NCBI RefSeq assembly: GCF_000299935.1
Contig: NZ_AMRL01000011.1
Coordinates: 46,050-110,049, forward strand
Direction: 5' to 3'
Source: Oceanibaculum indicum P24
GTDB taxonomy: Bacteria > Pseudomonadota > Alphaproteobacteria > Oceanibaculales > Oceanibaculaceae
Length of the DNA stretch: 64,000 nucleotides
Part shown: positions 51,600 to 61,408 of the stretch, piece by piece
Numbering within the stretch: the first letter of the stretch is position 1
Layout: every line of letters begins with the position of its first letter
The notes under the pieces: generated by a model
Databases searched by the model: none
The model's input: the letters and a program-made list of their open reading frames with translations, nothing else
What the model was told of the DNA's origin: nothing
Position numbers and translations under genes: made by a program

Positions 51600-52055
51600 T
51601 TACGGGGCTTCCGTGCTGCCGGTTTCGGCCGGCTTGGTCTCAGCAGGCTTGGTCTCGGCAGGCTTCGCGCGGCTGCGGCTGGTGCGCTTGCGCGGCGCCT
51701 CGGCCGGGGCTTCCTCATCCTCGTCATCGTCGCTGGCGGCCTTGGCCGGCTCGGTCTTGGCCAGCACATCGGCGACCATGGCGCGGACGGCGCGGACGCG
51801 CACGCCCTCGGCGATCTCCAGCGTGAGTTCGTTGTCATCGTTGACGCGGGTGACGCTGCCGATGATGCCGCCATTGGTGACGACACGGTCGCCGCGACGG
51901 ATGTTCGACAGCATTTCCTTGTGCGCCTTCACCTTCTTCTGCTGCGGACGGATCAGCAGGAAGTAGAACACGACGAAGATCAGCACCAGGGGGAGAAGCG
52001 ACACGACGAAGTCGCCACCGCCTGCAGCCTGGGCATAAGCCGGGGAGATAAGCAT
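51600..52055 (-). CDS. yajC: Preprotein translocase subunit YajC with extended Ala/Pro-Glu C-terminus
   Basis: This 151-residue protein has the single-helix YajC core (about 1-100): VSLLPLVLIFVVFYFLLIRPQQKKVKAHKEML (in part), then RRGDRVVTNGGIIGSV. A 45-residue extension follows, acidic then basic, ending in repeated KPAET units (ETKPAETKPAETG). Most YajC proteins stop near 110 residues. ATG 52055 follows AAGGAGCC. It is the first gene of yajC-secD-secF-Mth938. Confidence 0.92.
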   Translation of the reverse strand: MLISPAYAQAAGGGDFVVSLLPLVLIFVVFYFLLIRPQQKKVKAHKEMLSNIRRGDRVVTNGGIIGSVTRVNDDNELTLEIAEGVRVRAVRAMVADVLAKTEPAKAASDDDEDEEAPAEAPRKRTSRSRAKPAETKPAETKPAETGSTEAP

Positions 52056-52237
52056 TTGCGGCTCCTTGTTTTTCCGCCCGCAGGCGGTTAATTCATGGGG
52101 CGGACTATACCCGGACGGACGGCGATTGCAACAGCGCCGCACTTACCGAATCGACCCTGCCATGAGACACAGCCCGTTGACCCCGTGCGCGCGCAGCCAC
52201 TAGGCTCCCCGCTCCGCTGATGTAGGTGGCTTCGCCC

Positions 52238-53098
52238 ATGAATACGACCCCCGAGCTTCTGCCCTTGCTGACCCGTATCGCCGACGCGCTGGAGCGGCTG
52301 GCCCCCCCGGCTGTGAAGGCGGTGGATATCAATGCCGCCGATGGCTTCATCTGGAACGCCGAGAGCGCCAGCATGGACCCGGTGCCATCCATTTCCCGCG
52401 TCGAGCTGCGGCTGCTGCAGGGCGTGAAGCGGCAGCGCGACACGTTGCTGGACAATACGCGGCGGTTCGCCCAGGGCCTGCCGGCCAACAACACGCTGCT
52501 GTGGGGCGCGCGCGGCATGGGCAAAAGCTCGCTGGTGAAGGCCGTGCATGCCGCCGTCAATCAGGAGTTTCCGGGCTCGCTGGCGCTGGTCGAGATCCAT
52601 CGCGAGGATATCGGTTCCCTGCCCCAGCTTCTGAAACTGCTGAAGCAGGCCGGGCGGCGTTCCATCATCTTCTGCGACGACCTGTCCTTCGATGTGGCGG
52701 ACAATGCCTACAAGTCGCTGAAAGCCGTGCTGGAAGGCGGTATCGAGGGTCGGCCCGAGAATGTGCTGTTCTACGCCACCTCGAACCGTCGCCATCTGAT
52801 GGCGCGGGACATGATCGAGAATGAACGTTCGACCGCCATCAACCCGTCGGAGGCGGTCGAGGAGAAAGTGTCGCTGTCCGACCGGTTCGGCCTGTGGCTG
52901 GGTTTTCATGCCTGCGACCAGGACACCTATTTCGCGATGATCGAGGGCTATAACGAGGCGTTCGGTCTGGGCGTGCCGGTCGAGCAGCTGCATGCCGAGG
53001 CCGTGGAATGGTCGGTCGGGCGCGGCAGCCGCTCTGGCCGTGTCGCCTGGCAGTTCATCCAGGATCTGGCGGGCCGGCTGGGCAAGCCCCTGCTCTAA
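52238..53098 (+). CDS. ATP-binding protein of the DUF815 family
   Basis: This 286-residue protein is an AAA-like P-loop ATPase. Walker A is WGARGMGKSSLVKA (about residue 90) and Walker B is SIIFCDDLSFDV, then TSNRRHLM as sensor 1. An N-terminal helical part precedes it. The family is widespread beside yajC-secDF in alphaproteobacteria and has no firm function. It is divergent from yajC. Its stop shares bases with that of the convergent nlpD-like gene (CTAA at 53095-53098). Confidence 0.9.
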   Translation: MNTTPELLPLLTRIADALERLAPPAVKAVDINAADGFIWNAESASMDPVPSISRVELRLLQGVKRQRDTLLDNTRRFAQGLPANNTLLWGARGMGKSSLVKAVHAAVNQEFPGSLALVEIHREDIGSLPQLLKLLKQAGRRSIIFCDDLSFDVADNAYKSLKAVLEGGIEGRPENVLFYATSNRRHLMARDMIENERSTAINPSEAVEEKVSLSDRFGLWLGFHACDQDTYFAMIEGYNEAFGLGVPVEQLHAEAVEWSVGRGSRSGRVAWQFIQDLAGRLGKPLL

Positions 53099-54177
53099 CG
53101 CGGAAGTTCCGCGACGCCGCGCTGCAGGTAGGGTTTCGGATCGACCGCGCGGGAATTGCGCCGCACCTCGAAATGCAGCTGCGGTGTATCCACGCTGCCG
53201 GTCCGGCCAACCCGCGCGATGGCCTGGCCGCGCCGCACCTCGTCGCCACGCCGCACCAGCAGCGCCTCATTATGCGCATAGGCGGTCATGTAGCCGCCGG
53301 CATGGTTGATCAGCAGCAGATTGCCGAATCCCTTCAGTTCGCTGCCGGCATAGACCACAACGCCATTCTCGGCGGCCAGCACCGGCGTGCCGCGCGGCGC
53401 GGCGATATTGATGCCGTCATTGTGCAGCCCACCGCCCCTTGGGCCGAAATCGGACAGGATGCGCCCGTTCACCGGCATCAGGAAGGTCGAGCCGCTGCGC
53501 GGCGGCGGTGCTTTCAGGATGGCGCTGGAACCGCTTGCCGGCGGCGGTGCGGCGGCGGTCTGTGACTGGGCGGGCGGAGAACGTGTCTCCTCTGTTGACG
53601 TCGGCGGCTCTGAAGGTGACGTGCTGGGAGCAGGTTCGGCAGAGGGCGCGGGGCGCGCATTGGCCAGTGGAACCGTATCGTCGGCACGGGCAACAGCGGT
53701 TGTCGCGGGGGAGGCCTGCACGGCCGAGGGCAGCACCAGCCTCTGCCCCAGCCGGATGGTGAAGGGCGCCGACAGGCTGTTGGCGCGGGCCAGGCTGCTG
53801 ACATCCACATCGTAGCGCCGGGCGATGCCATACAGCGTATCGCCGCCAGCCACGACATGGAAGCGCGCATTCGGCAGGCGCAGCACATCGCCGACCCGCA
53901 GCACATAGGGCGGCTGCAGATTGTTCGCCTCGATCATCGCGCGCAGGGGAACCTCATTGGCGCGGGCAATGCCGTACAGCGTATCGCCGCGCCGCACCGT
54001 CACAGTGCCCGGCATCCCCTGCCGCAGCCCATCGGATGGCGCGGAGGCGCTGGGCGGCAGGCGTGACGGGGTAATGCCGTTCACCACCGGGGCCGGCGGT
54101 CCGCTGCGCGCACAGGAGGCCAGCGTCACCGCTGCCAGCAGCAGAAGCAGAACGGGGAACGGAAAGGGGCGTATCAT
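53095..54177 (-). CDS. nlpD: NlpD-like LysM/M23 lipoprotein with degenerate peptidase site
   Basis: This 360-residue lipoprotein (lipobox LASC, Cys at about residue 22) has two LysM repeats (about 58-103 and 106-150, both with GDTLYGIAR). A Pro/Ala/Thr/Ser-rich linker is followed by an M23 domain (about 240-360). Zinc-site positions are altered: HNDGINIAAP has Asn for Asp, and PQLHFEV has Gln for the first His of HLH. It probably activates an amidase rather than cutting peptidoglycan itself, as E. coli NlpD does. ATG 54177 is chosen for the signal sequence. It follows pcm. Confidence 0.88.
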   Translation of the reverse strand: MIRPFPFPVLLLLLAAVTLASCARSGPPAPVVNGITPSRLPPSASAPSDGLRQGMPGTVTVRRGDTLYGIARANEVPLRAMIEANNLQPPYVLRVGDVLRLPNARFHVVAGGDTLYGIARRYDVDVSSLARANSLSAPFTIRLGQRLVLPSAVQASPATTAVARADDTVPLANARPAPSAEPAPSTSPSEPPTSTEETRSPPAQSQTAAAPPPASGSSAILKAPPPRSGSTFLMPVNGRILSDFGPRGGGLHNDGINIAAPRGTPVLAAENGVVVYAGSELKGFGNLLLINHAGGYMTAYAHNEALLVRRGDEVRRGQAIARVGRTGSVDTPQLHFEVRRNSRAVDPKPYLQRGVAELPR

Positions 54178-54233
54178 GCCCCTCACTCTACGAAGCGCTC
54201 GGCATTCCGGCAACGCGCGAAGCAAGCCATCGC

Positions 54234-54890
54234 CTACCGCGCCTTTCCGGTCTCTTCGGGCATGCCGGCAATCAGCGGCACGAACCGCACGGCCCACAGG
54301 GTCTCGGTCTGGAACCCCTCCTCCGTCCGGGTGACGCGCACAACATGCTGGTTTTCCGGGCGCGGCCCGAGCGGCAGCACCATGATGCCGCCTACCCCGA
54401 GTTGCTGCATCAGGGTTTCCGGCATTTCTGTCGCCGCCGCCGTGACCAGGATGCGGTCGAAGGGCGCCTGCTCCGGCCAGCCCTTGGTGCCATCTCCGAC
54501 CTTGGCGGTGACATTGCTGCAGCCCAGCGCTTCCAGGCGCTGTTCCGCATCCCGCAGCAGGTCGCGATGCCGCTCGATGGTATAGACCCGGCGGAACAGC
54601 TGCGAGAGGATCGCCGTCTGGTAGCCGGAGCCGGTGCCGATCTCCAGAACCTTCAGCCGGTCGCCGGGATTGAGCGCCTGGGTCATCATGCCGACGATGG
54701 TCGGCTGGCTGATGGTCTGGCCACAGCCGATGGGCAGCGCGGTATTGTCGTAGGCCTGATCGTCGAAGGTACGGGGCACGAACATCTCACGCGGCACCCG
54801 CTCGATGGCGGAGAGCACACGTGTATCGCCCACGCCATTGCGGCGCAGCTCCATGATCAGCCGTATCTTGCGGGCGTCTTCGGCGCTCAC
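54234..54890 (-). CDS. pcm: Protein-L-isoaspartate O-methyltransferase
   Basis: This 218-residue enzyme repairs isoaspartyl sites in proteins using S-adenosylmethionine. The SAM site is VLEIGTGSGYQTAILSQL. The family regions VPREMFVPRTFDDQAYDNTALPIGCGQTIS (in part) and PFDRILVTAAATEMP are present. It belongs to the surE-pcm-nlpD group and lies 21 bp after surE. Confidence 0.96.
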   Translation of the reverse strand: MSAEDARKIRLIMELRRNGVGDTRVLSAIERVPREMFVPRTFDDQAYDNTALPIGCGQTISQPTIVGMMTQALNPGDRLKVLEIGTGSGYQTAILSQLFRRVYTIERHRDLLRDAEQRLEALGCSNVTAKVGDGTKGWPEQAPFDRILVTAAATEMPETLMQQLGVGGIMVLPLGPRPENQHVVRVTRTEEGFQTETLWAVRFVPLIAGMPEETGKAR

Positions 54891-54911
54891 GCGGGCCCCC
54901 TTCCCCCGATT

Positions 54912-55694
54912 CTAGTCCAGCACCGTATGCAATGCCTTCAGGGTCGCGGCATGCGTCATATCCATATGGATCGGCGTGATCGCGATATAGCCGTCGCGCA
55001 CCGCCGCCAGGTCGGTGCCGGCCTTCGCCTGTTCCTCGCTCTTGATCAGCCCGACCCAGTAATAGGGATTGCCATAGGGATCGGTGCCCGGCTGCACGGC
55101 GGAGCCGATCTGCCGCTGCGCCTGCCGGGCCAGCCGGATGCCCTTCACCCCCTGCCCGCCGGTATCCGGGAAATTCACATTGATCAGCACGCCCTTCGGC
55201 CAACCCACGTCCAGCACCTTGCGGATCACGTCCGGCCCGTGCTGCTCGGCGGTGGACCATTTCGGCGCATGCTTGAAGGCGATGGCCTGGCTCAGCGCGA
55301 TGGAAGGCAGGCCCAGCAGCGTCCCCTCCATCGCCGCGGCGATGGTGCCGGAATAGGTCACATCCTCGGCCATGTTGGCGCCCCGGTTCACGCCGGACAG
55401 CACGAGGTCAGGCCGCTGGTCCTTCAGCAGCTCGTTCACCGCCAGCAGCACACAGTCGGTCGGGGTGCCATCCACGGCATAGCGCCGCTTGGAGACTTCC
55501 CGCAGCCGCAACGGGCTGCGCAGCGTCAGCGAATGGGCAGAACCGCTCTGGTTCTGCTCCGGCGCCACCACCCAGACATCCTTCGACAGCGCCCGGGCGA
55601 TCTTCTCCAGCACCTTCAGGCCGGGCGCGTTAATGCCATCGTCGTTGGTGACGAGGATGCGGCACTTCTCAAGCGGCTTATCGAGCTTAAGCAT
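54912..55694 (-). CDS. surE: 5'/3'-nucleotidase SurE
   Basis: This 260-residue metal-dependent nucleotidase has the motif [20 protein letters not shown] at the N-terminus with the Asp-Asp pair. Also visible are [15 protein letters not shown] and [25 protein letters not shown] 55694 is chosen over TTG 55703. It overlaps the serS end by 8 bp. It acts in stationary-phase survival and nucleotide turnover. Confidence 0.96.
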   Translation of the reverse strand: MLKLDKPLEKCRILVTNDDGINAPGLKVLEKIARALSKDVWVVAPEQNQSGSAHSLTLRSPLRLREVSKRRYAVDGTPTDCVLLAVNELLKDQRPDLVLSGVNRGANMAEDVTYSGTIAAAMEGTLLGLPSIALSQAIAFKHAPKWSTAEQHGPDVIRKVLDVGWPKGVLINVNFPDTGGQGVKGIRLARQAQRQIGSAVQPGTDPYGNPYYWVGLIKSEEQAKAGTDLAAVRDGYIAITPIHMDMTHAATLKALHTVLD

Positions 55695-56964
55695 CGCGGG
55701 CAATGACCTCCATGCCGCCGAGATAGGGCTGCAGCGCCTTCGGCACGGTCACCGAGCCATCCTCATTCTGGTAATTCTCAAGGATGGCGACCATGGTGCG
55801 GCCGACCGCGAGGCCGGAGCCGTTAAGCGTGTGCACGAAGCGGGTGCTCTTCTCCCCCTCAGGACGGAAGCGCGCCTTCATGCGCCGCGCCTGGAAATCA
55901 CCGCAGTTGGAGCAGCTGGAAATCTCGCGGTAGGTGTTCTGCCCCGGCAGCCAGACCTCGATGTCAAAGGTCTTGCGCGCGCCGAAGCCCATGTCGCCGG
56001 TGCACAGTACGACGGTGCGGTAAGGCAGTTCCAGCCGTTCCAGCACGGTCTGTGCGGCCTGCGTCATCCGCTCATGCTCCGCGTCGGAACGCTCGGGATG
56101 CGCGATGGAGACAAGCTCCACCTTGGTGAACTGGTGCTGGCGGATCATGCCGCGCGTATCCTTGCCGGCCGCACCGGCTTCCGAGCGGAAACAAGGGCTG
56201 TAGGCAGTGAAGCGCAGCGGCAGCTCCCTCTCGTCGAGGATGGAATCGGCCGCCAGATTGGTCAGCGGCACCTCGGCGGTCGGGATCAGCCAGTAATCGT
56301 TGGTGGTGCGGAACAGATCCTCGCCGAATTTCGGCAGCTGGCCGGTGCCGTACAGAACATGGTCGCGCACCATGTAGGGCACTTGCGTCTCCGTATAGCC
56401 GAATTCCAGGGTGTGGATGTCCAGCATGAAGGCGGCCAGTGCCCGTTCCAGGCGGGCCAGATGCTTGCGCAGCACGACGAAGCGCGCGCCCGACAGCTTG
56501 GCGGCAGCCTCGAAATCCATCATGCCGAGGCCTTCGCCGATGTCGAAATGTTCCTTCGGCTGGAAGGCGAAATTGCGCGGGTTACCCCAGCGCCGTACCT
56601 CGACATTCTGGGTTTCGTCCTTACCGTCCGGCACATCGGCCGCCGGCAGGTTCGGTATGCCGGCGAGGATGGAGTCGAGTTCCTCGCCCAGCGCCTTTTC
56701 CTCGGCTTCGAGAGCGGCCAGCCTGTCCTTGATATCGGCGACCTCCGCCATCAGCGCCTCGGCGTCACCGCCCTGGCGCTTCAACTGGCCGATTTCCTTG
56801 GAGGCCTCGTTGCGGCGCGCCTGCAGGGTCTGAAGCTCTGTCAGCACGGAACGCCGCCGCGAATCCTTCGCCAGAATATCGGCGGACAACGTCGCGATCC
56901 CCCGGCGGGCCAGGGCGGCGTCGAAGGCGGCGGCATCGTCGCGGATCAGCTTCAAATCGATCAT
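55687..56964 (-). CDS. serS: Seryl-tRNA synthetase
   Basis: This 425-residue class II synthetase has an N-terminal coiled-coil arm (about 25-105) that holds the tRNA. Motif 2 is [21 protein letters not shown] and motif 3 [22 protein letters not shown]. The TAEVPLTN substrate loop is visible. It overlaps surE by 8 bp on the same strand. Confidence 0.98.
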   Translation of the reverse strand: MIDLKLIRDDAAAFDAALARRGIATLSADILAKDSRRRSVLTELQTLQARRNEASKEIGQLKRQGGDAEALMAEVADIKDRLAALEAEEKALGEELDSILAGIPNLPAADVPDGKDETQNVEVRRWGNPRNFAFQPKEHFDIGEGLGMMDFEAAAKLSGARFVVLRKHLARLERALAAFMLDIHTLEFGYTETQVPYMVRDHVLYGTGQLPKFGEDLFRTTNDYWLIPTAEVPLTNLAADSILDERELPLRFTAYSPCFRSEAGAAGKDTRGMIRQHQFTKVELVSIAHPERSDAEHERMTQAAQTVLERLELPYRTVVLCTGDMGFGARKTFDIEVWLPGQNTYREISSCSNCGDFQARRMKARFRPEGEKSTRFVHTLNGSGLAVGRTMVAILENYQNEDGSVTVPKALQPYLGGMEVIARDA

Positions 56965-57055
56965 GGGGCTATCGGTCCGGTGTGACGGGTGGAGGCGGCA
57001 AGGGTTATAGCCGCTTCACCGGACTCCGTCCAGAAACCGCCCGCGGCTGTTACGT

Positions 57056-57868
57056 TCAGGAAGCCTCTTCCTCGGCCTTTTCGGCTCCTTCCTCTCCCGC
57101 CTCGCGCTCGGCCTTCTTGCGCTCGGTAATGCGCACCGACCAGATCGAGATTTCGTAGAGGATGAGCAGTGGCACGGCGAGGCTGATCTGGCTGATCGGG
57201 TCGGGCGGCGTCAGCAGCGCGGCGGCAATGAACATGACGACGATAATATAGCGCCGCTTCTGCCGCAGCCCGTCGGCGGTCACCGCGCCGATGCGGCCCA
57301 GCAGGGTCAGCAGCACCGGCAGCTCGAAGGCGAGGCCGAAGGCGAAGATCAGCGTCATGACGAGGCCGAGATATTCGCTGACGCGGGCTTCCAGCTGGAT
57401 CGGCAGGGAGCCGTCGGTGCCGCCGGTCTCGAAACCCAGGAAGAATTCCCAGGCCAGCGGCATCACCACGTAATAGGCCAGCGCACCGCCCATGAAGAAC
57501 AGGATCGGCGTCACCACCAGAAAGGGCAGGAAGGCCTGCTTCTCATTCTTGTAGAGGCCAGGCGCTACGAACATCCACAGCTGCGAGGCGATGACCGGGA
57601 AGGAGATGAAGAAGGCCGCCCACAGCGACACCTTCACATAGGTGAAGAAGGCCTCGGTCAGATTGGTGTAGATCATCCGGCGCCCGGCATCGTGGCCCAG
57701 CACGTCGGCCAGCGGCTGCACCAGGAAGGCGTAGATATATTCCGACACCATGTAGCAGCCGAGGAAGGCGATGAAGAGCGCCCCCACCGAATACATCAGC
57801 CGGTTGCGCAGCTCGACCAGATGCTCGAGCAGCGGCATCTTGTTGTCGTCGGGATTCTCGGAGACCAT
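57056..57868 (-). CDS. tatC: Sec-independent translocase TatC
   Basis: This 270-residue protein has six membrane helices and binds twin-arginine signal peptides. The N-terminal block [20 protein letters not shown] and the [21 protein letters not shown] segment near the end are diagnostic. The C-tail is Glu/Lys-rich. It follows tatB by 13 bp and ends tatABC. Confidence 0.97.
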   Translation of the reverse strand: MVSENPDDNKMPLLEHLVELRNRLMYSVGALFIAFLGCYMVSEYIYAFLVQPLADVLGHDAGRRMIYTNLTEAFFTYVKVSLWAAFFISFPVIASQLWMFVAPGLYKNEKQAFLPFLVVTPILFFMGGALAYYVVMPLAWEFFLGFETGGTDGSLPIQLEARVSEYLGLVMTLIFAFGLAFELPVLLTLLGRIGAVTADGLRQKRRYIIVVMFIAAALLTPPDPISQISLAVPLLILYEISIWSVRITERKKAEREAGEEGAEKAEEEAS

Positions 57869-57881
57869 TCCTTAAAGCCCC

Positions 57882-58349
57882 TTACGACGTACCGGATTTG
57901 GAATCGGACTTCGTTGTGTCCGTCGCCGGAACGGTTTCCGCCTGCTGTTCGCCAGTGCTGGCGGGTGGCAGGGGCGCGTCGGCGGGTGGTGGCAGCGGTT
58001 TTGTCTTTTCTTCGACCTTCGGTTCCGCCGGCTTCGCCTTCGCGCTCTCTCCGGAATCGATCCGGTCCGGGGCGATATTGATATCGAACTCGCCCTTCGG
58101 GTCCACCTGCTCCTGCAGTGCCTTGGTGATGCCCTTGCCCTTCACGTCCTCAAGCTGCTTGCGGACGTCGTCAAGCTCGGCTTCCCGGACCATCTCATCG
58201 ACATGGCCCTGAAATTCGCGCGACACCTCCCGCACCTTGCGGATGGCACGTCCGAGGGTCTTCAGCGCATGGGGAAGTTCCTTGGGACCGAGGATGATGA
58301 TCGCCACAAGTGCGATCACCGCCATCTCGCCCCATCCCAGATCGAACAT
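57882..58349 (-). CDS. tatB: Sec-independent translocase TatB
   Basis: This 155-residue protein starts with MFDLGWGEMAVIALVAIIILGPKELP. The Glu in the membrane helix and the GPKELP turn are typical of TatB. An amphipathic helix and a Pro-rich charged tail follow. It lies between tatA and tatC. Confidence 0.95.
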   Translation of the reverse strand: MFDLGWGEMAVIALVAIIILGPKELPHALKTLGRAIRKVREVSREFQGHVDEMVREAELDDVRKQLEDVKGKGITKALQEQVDPKGEFDINIAPDRIDSGESAKAKPAEPKVEEKTKPLPPPADAPLPPASTGEQQAETVPATDTTKSDSKSGTS

Positions 58350-58413
58350 TACGAATTACCGTCCTTTGATGGGACGCCATTGCGGCCGGATATACCGGCC
58401 GCCGCCGGCAGGC

Positions 58414-58671
58414 TCAGCTCTTGGCCGGCTCGTTCTTCTTGGTATCGTCAGCGGGCGTGGAGTTCGTGCTGGCGGTATTCGCGGGCTGGGACGGCGTCTG
58501 GTCCAGCGTCTTCGCCGGTTCGGGTGCCGTCTCGTCCTCGTCCTTCATGCCGGACTTGAAGCTTTTGACCCCCTTGGCGACATCGCCCATCACCTTCGGC
58601 AGCTTGCCCGCGCCAAAGATGATCAGGACGATCACCAGAATGAGGATAACCTGCCAAAAACCGATGCTCAT
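58414..58671 (-). CDS. tatA: Sec-independent translocase TatA
   Basis: This 85-residue protein has one helix and the [12 protein letters not shown] turn, then an amphipathic helix ([17 protein letters not shown]) and a polar tail. It forms the pore with TatB and TatC. It is the first gene of tatABC. Confidence 0.95.
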   Translation of the reverse strand: MSIGFWQVILILVIVLIIFGAGKLPKVMGDVAKGVKSFKSGMKDEDETAPEPAKTLDQTPSQPANTASTNSTPADDTKKNEPAKS

Positions 58672-58817
58672 GGTACCAATTCTCCGATGCTTCCCGTATT
58701 CCGGGGGTAATCAGCTTGTTTGTCTCGTTCCAACTGGTGCTACCGCCCTGACTTGTGCCGGGATAATGGCACGAAGCCCAACGGCAGGCAACGCGTCCTC
58801 ATGCCCGAAATTTCGGG

Positions 58818-59966
58818 TCAGCAATCCTGCCCTGCCGGGAAGATGAATATCTGCCTCGGGTCGAGGGAAATCGGTAGCTTCTCACCCTCCTGCGGCAGGA
58901 AAAGTCCCGGCACGCGGCAATGCAAGTGCAGGGGCTCTCCTTCCACACCAACCGTATCGAGTTCCAGATGGATCAGGCTGGCGCGGCCGAGCATGCGCGC
59001 GGTCAGGACACGGGCCACACCCTGCCCGTCGCCCGACATCGCCTCCGCGCCAAGTTTCAGTGCTTCGGGGCGCATGATCACCTCGACCGCAGCGCCATCG
59101 GGAAAGCCCGGCGCCGGCAGCCGGCCGAGCGGTGTGGCGACATGGCCGCCCTGCACCGTTCCGGCGATCCGGTTCACGTCCGAAAAGAAGCCGGCAACAT
59201 AGGCGCTGGCCGGCCGGTAGTAGATGTCCACTGGCGATCCCAGCTGCAAGAGGCTGCCGGCGCGCATCACCGCGATGCGGTCGGCCATGAACATCGCCTC
59301 CTCCGCATCATGCGTGACCATCAGGGTGGCAGCGCCGCTGTGCTTCAGCGCATGCAGCGTGTCGTCGCGCACCTGGCTGCGCAGCTGCGCATCCAGGCCG
59401 GAGAACGGCTCGTCAAGCAGCACGATGCCAGGTTCAGGCGCCAGCGCGCGCGCCAGGGCCACGCGCTGCTGCTGGCCGCCGGACAGCTGGTGCGGGTATT
59501 TCTGCGCATGCGCAGCCATGCCGACCTGATCCAGCACCGCCAGGGCGCGCTGCCGCCGTTGCGCGGCCGGCATCCGGTCCAGCCCGAAGCCGACATTGTC
59601 GATCACCCGCAGATGCGGAAAAAGCGCGAAATCCTGGAACACGAACCCGACGCCGCGATGTTCCGGCGGCAGACTGGCACCGGGGCGCGCCACCGTGCGC
59701 CCGGCAATGGAGATGCTGCCTTCCTGCAGCGTCTCCACACCTGCACACAGGCGTAGCATCGTCGTCTTGCCGCAGCCGGAAGGCCCGACCAAGGCCACGA
59801 CCTCGCCCGGCGCAATCGACAGGCTAACCCCGGCAACCGCCCGGTTCACTCCGTAATGATGAACGATGCTCTCGATCCGGAGGATGGCGGTATCGGTATC
59901 GGTTTTGCTCTCTGTTTCAGGGGCGCGCTGCGCCATCGCTGCCTGCTGCACGTCAGAATTCCTCAT
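58818..59966 (-). CDS. ABC transporter ATP-binding protein, Fe3+/polyamine (FbpC/PotA) type with TOBE domain
   Basis: This 382-residue ATPase has Walker A GPSGCGKTTMLRLCAG, signature LSGGQQQRVALARAL, Walker B IVLLDEPFSGLDAQLR and switch His in MVTHDAEEAM. A C-terminal TOBE-like domain follows (about 280-382). The layout matches ferric-iron or polyamine importers, but no permease or binding-protein gene is nearby. Start 59966 overlaps the scpB end; ATG 59936 is the alternative. The partner subunits must be elsewhere. Confidence 0.88.
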   Translation of the reverse strand: MRNSDVQQAAMAQRAPETESKTDTDTAILRIESIVHHYGVNRAVAGVSLSIAPGEVVALVGPSGCGKTTMLRLCAGVETLQEGSISIAGRTVARPGASLPPEHRGVGFVFQDFALFPHLRVIDNVGFGLDRMPAAQRRQRALAVLDQVGMAAHAQKYPHQLSGGQQQRVALARALAPEPGIVLLDEPFSGLDAQLRSQVRDDTLHALKHSGAATLMVTHDAEEAMFMADRIAVMRAGSLLQLGSPVDIYYRPASAYVAGFFSDVNRIAGTVQGGHVATPLGRLPAPGFPDGAAVEVIMRPEALKLGAEAMSGDGQGVARVLTARMLGRASLIHLELDTVGVEGEPLHLHCRVPGLFLPQEGEKLPISLDPRQIFIFPAGQDC

Positions 59967-60615
59967 CGTCGAGCATAAGGGGCTCGGCGCCCTCTTCATC
60001 GTCCTGTCCGGATGACATATCGGCCTCCTCCTCGCGCATCGCAATGGTTGCGAGGCTCGGGCGCTTGTCGAGCAGGCCGGCGGCCTTCAGTTCCTCGACT
60101 CCCGGAAGCTCCTTCAGGTCGGCGATGCCGAACTGGTCGAGAAACACATCGGTCGTCACCCAGGTCAGCGGGCGGCCCGGCGATTCGCGCCGGCGGCCGG
60201 GCTTCACCCAGCCGGCTTCAAGCAGCACGTCCAGCGTGCCCTTGGACAGGCCGACACCGCGCACCTCCTCAATCTCCGCACGGGTGATTGGCTGGTGATA
60301 GGCGATGATCGCAATGGTCTCGATGGCGGCGCGCGACAGCTTGCGCAGTTGGGTGCGCTCATGCGCCATCTTCGGCGCCAGATCGGCAGCGGTGCGGAAG
60401 GCCCATTTGCCGGCGATACGGGTCAGGACAACGCCGCGATTCTCATAGATCGCCGAAAGGTCGGCCAGCAAGCCCTTGATATCGATTCCATCCGGCAGCC
60501 GCTCCAGCAAGGTGGCCTCGGCCACCGGCTCGCGCGAGGCGAACAGGATCGCCTCCAGCAGACGCAGCGCCTGCGCCCGCTCGCGCTCCGTGACCAGAAG
60601 CGGTGTCTCGCTCAT
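59953..60615 (-). CDS. scpB: Segregation and condensation protein ScpB
   Basis: This 220-residue winged-helix protein forms the SMC-ScpA-ScpB condensin. Diagnostic stretches are LEAILFASREPVAE and AIETIAIIAYHQPITRAEIEEVRGV, then LLEAGWVKPGRRRESPGRP (typical of ScpB). An acidic tail follows. It overlaps the scpA stop by four bases. Confidence 0.96.
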   Translation of the reverse strand: MSETPLLVTERERAQALRLLEAILFASREPVAEATLLERLPDGIDIKGLLADLSAIYENRGVVLTRIAGKWAFRTAADLAPKMAHERTQLRKLSRAAIETIAIIAYHQPITRAEIEEVRGVGLSKGTLDVLLEAGWVKPGRRRESPGRPLTWVTTDVFLDQFGIADLKELPGVEELKAAGLLDKRPSLATIAMREEEADMSSGQDDEEGAEPLMLDDEEF

Positions 60616-61406
60616 TGCGGTGTCTCCGGGGTGCCGGTCTTGGCCCGCAGATAGATTGGCCCGAAGGTCTCGCCCTGGCGCAGCTCCACGGTGCCCTGCT
60701 TCACCAACTCCAGGCTGGCAACAAAGGTCGCGGCAATGGCCGAGCGCGCGATCAGGCTGTCGCGCAGATCCGGCGGCAGGAAGCTCTGCAGCATCGCCCA
60801 GTCCGGCACCCGGCCGACCAGCACCCGCAGTCGCTCCAGCGCATCCTCGACCGAATAGAGCTGGGTCGGGGCGATCCGCAGCGATTTGTGCTCGGTACGG
60901 CGGCGGAAATCGGCATAGGCCTTCAGCAGATCGTAGAGCGAGGCTTCGTACCGTGTCGAAATCACGGTCGGAAACTGTTCCTCGGCGCCGCGCGCGAAGA
61001 CATCCTGCCCCAGCTGCGGCCGTGCCATCAAACGCACGCCGGCCTCCTGCATCGCCTCCAGCCGGCGCAGCTGGAAGGCCAGCGCTTCCGCCATCTCGGC
61101 ACCACTCGGCTCCGGTTCGCCGGGCGGGGCCGGCAGCAGCAGTCGCGACTTCAGGAAGGCCAGCCAGGCTGCCATGACCAGATAGTCGGCGGCGATTTCC
61201 AGATGCAGCCGGCGTGCCTGTTGGATGAAGGCGAGATACTGGTCGGCCAGCTTCAGGATGGAAATGCGGGCGAGATCGACCTTCTGGTCGCGGGCCAGCG
61301 TCAGCAGCAGGTCGATGGGCCCCTCGAACCCTTCCAGATCGAGGATCAGCTGCGCCGGCATGGCGACCGGCACATCCTCCTCGAAATCGTCGGGCCGCTC
61401 ATTCAT
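60612..61406 (-). CDS. scpA: Segregation and condensation protein ScpA
   Basis: This 264-residue kleisin bridges the SMC heads. The family N-terminus LEGFEGPIDLLLTLARDQKVDLARISILKLADQYL (in parts) and the EIAADYLVMAAWLAFLKSRLLLP helix are clear. ATG 61406 follows the M50 stop by 2 bp and is chosen over an upstream frame. Confidence 0.96.
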   Translation of the reverse strand: MNERPDDFEEDVPVAMPAQLILDLEGFEGPIDLLLTLARDQKVDLARISILKLADQYLAFIQQARRLHLEIAADYLVMAAWLAFLKSRLLLPAPPGEPEPSGAEMAEALAFQLRRLEAMQEAGVRLMARPQLGQDVFARGAEEQFPTVISTRYEASLYDLLKAYADFRRRTEHKSLRIAPTQLYSVEDALERLRVLVGRVPDWAMLQSFLPPDLRDSLIARSAIAATFVASLELVKQGTVELRQGETFGPIYLRAKTGTPETPQ

Positions 61407-61408
61407 GA

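Noticed and set aside
49659..52091. 810-codon open frame on the plus strand opposite secD and secF
   Set aside because: Antisense shadow of two certain genes. Composition is artefactual and no ribosome-binding site is seen.
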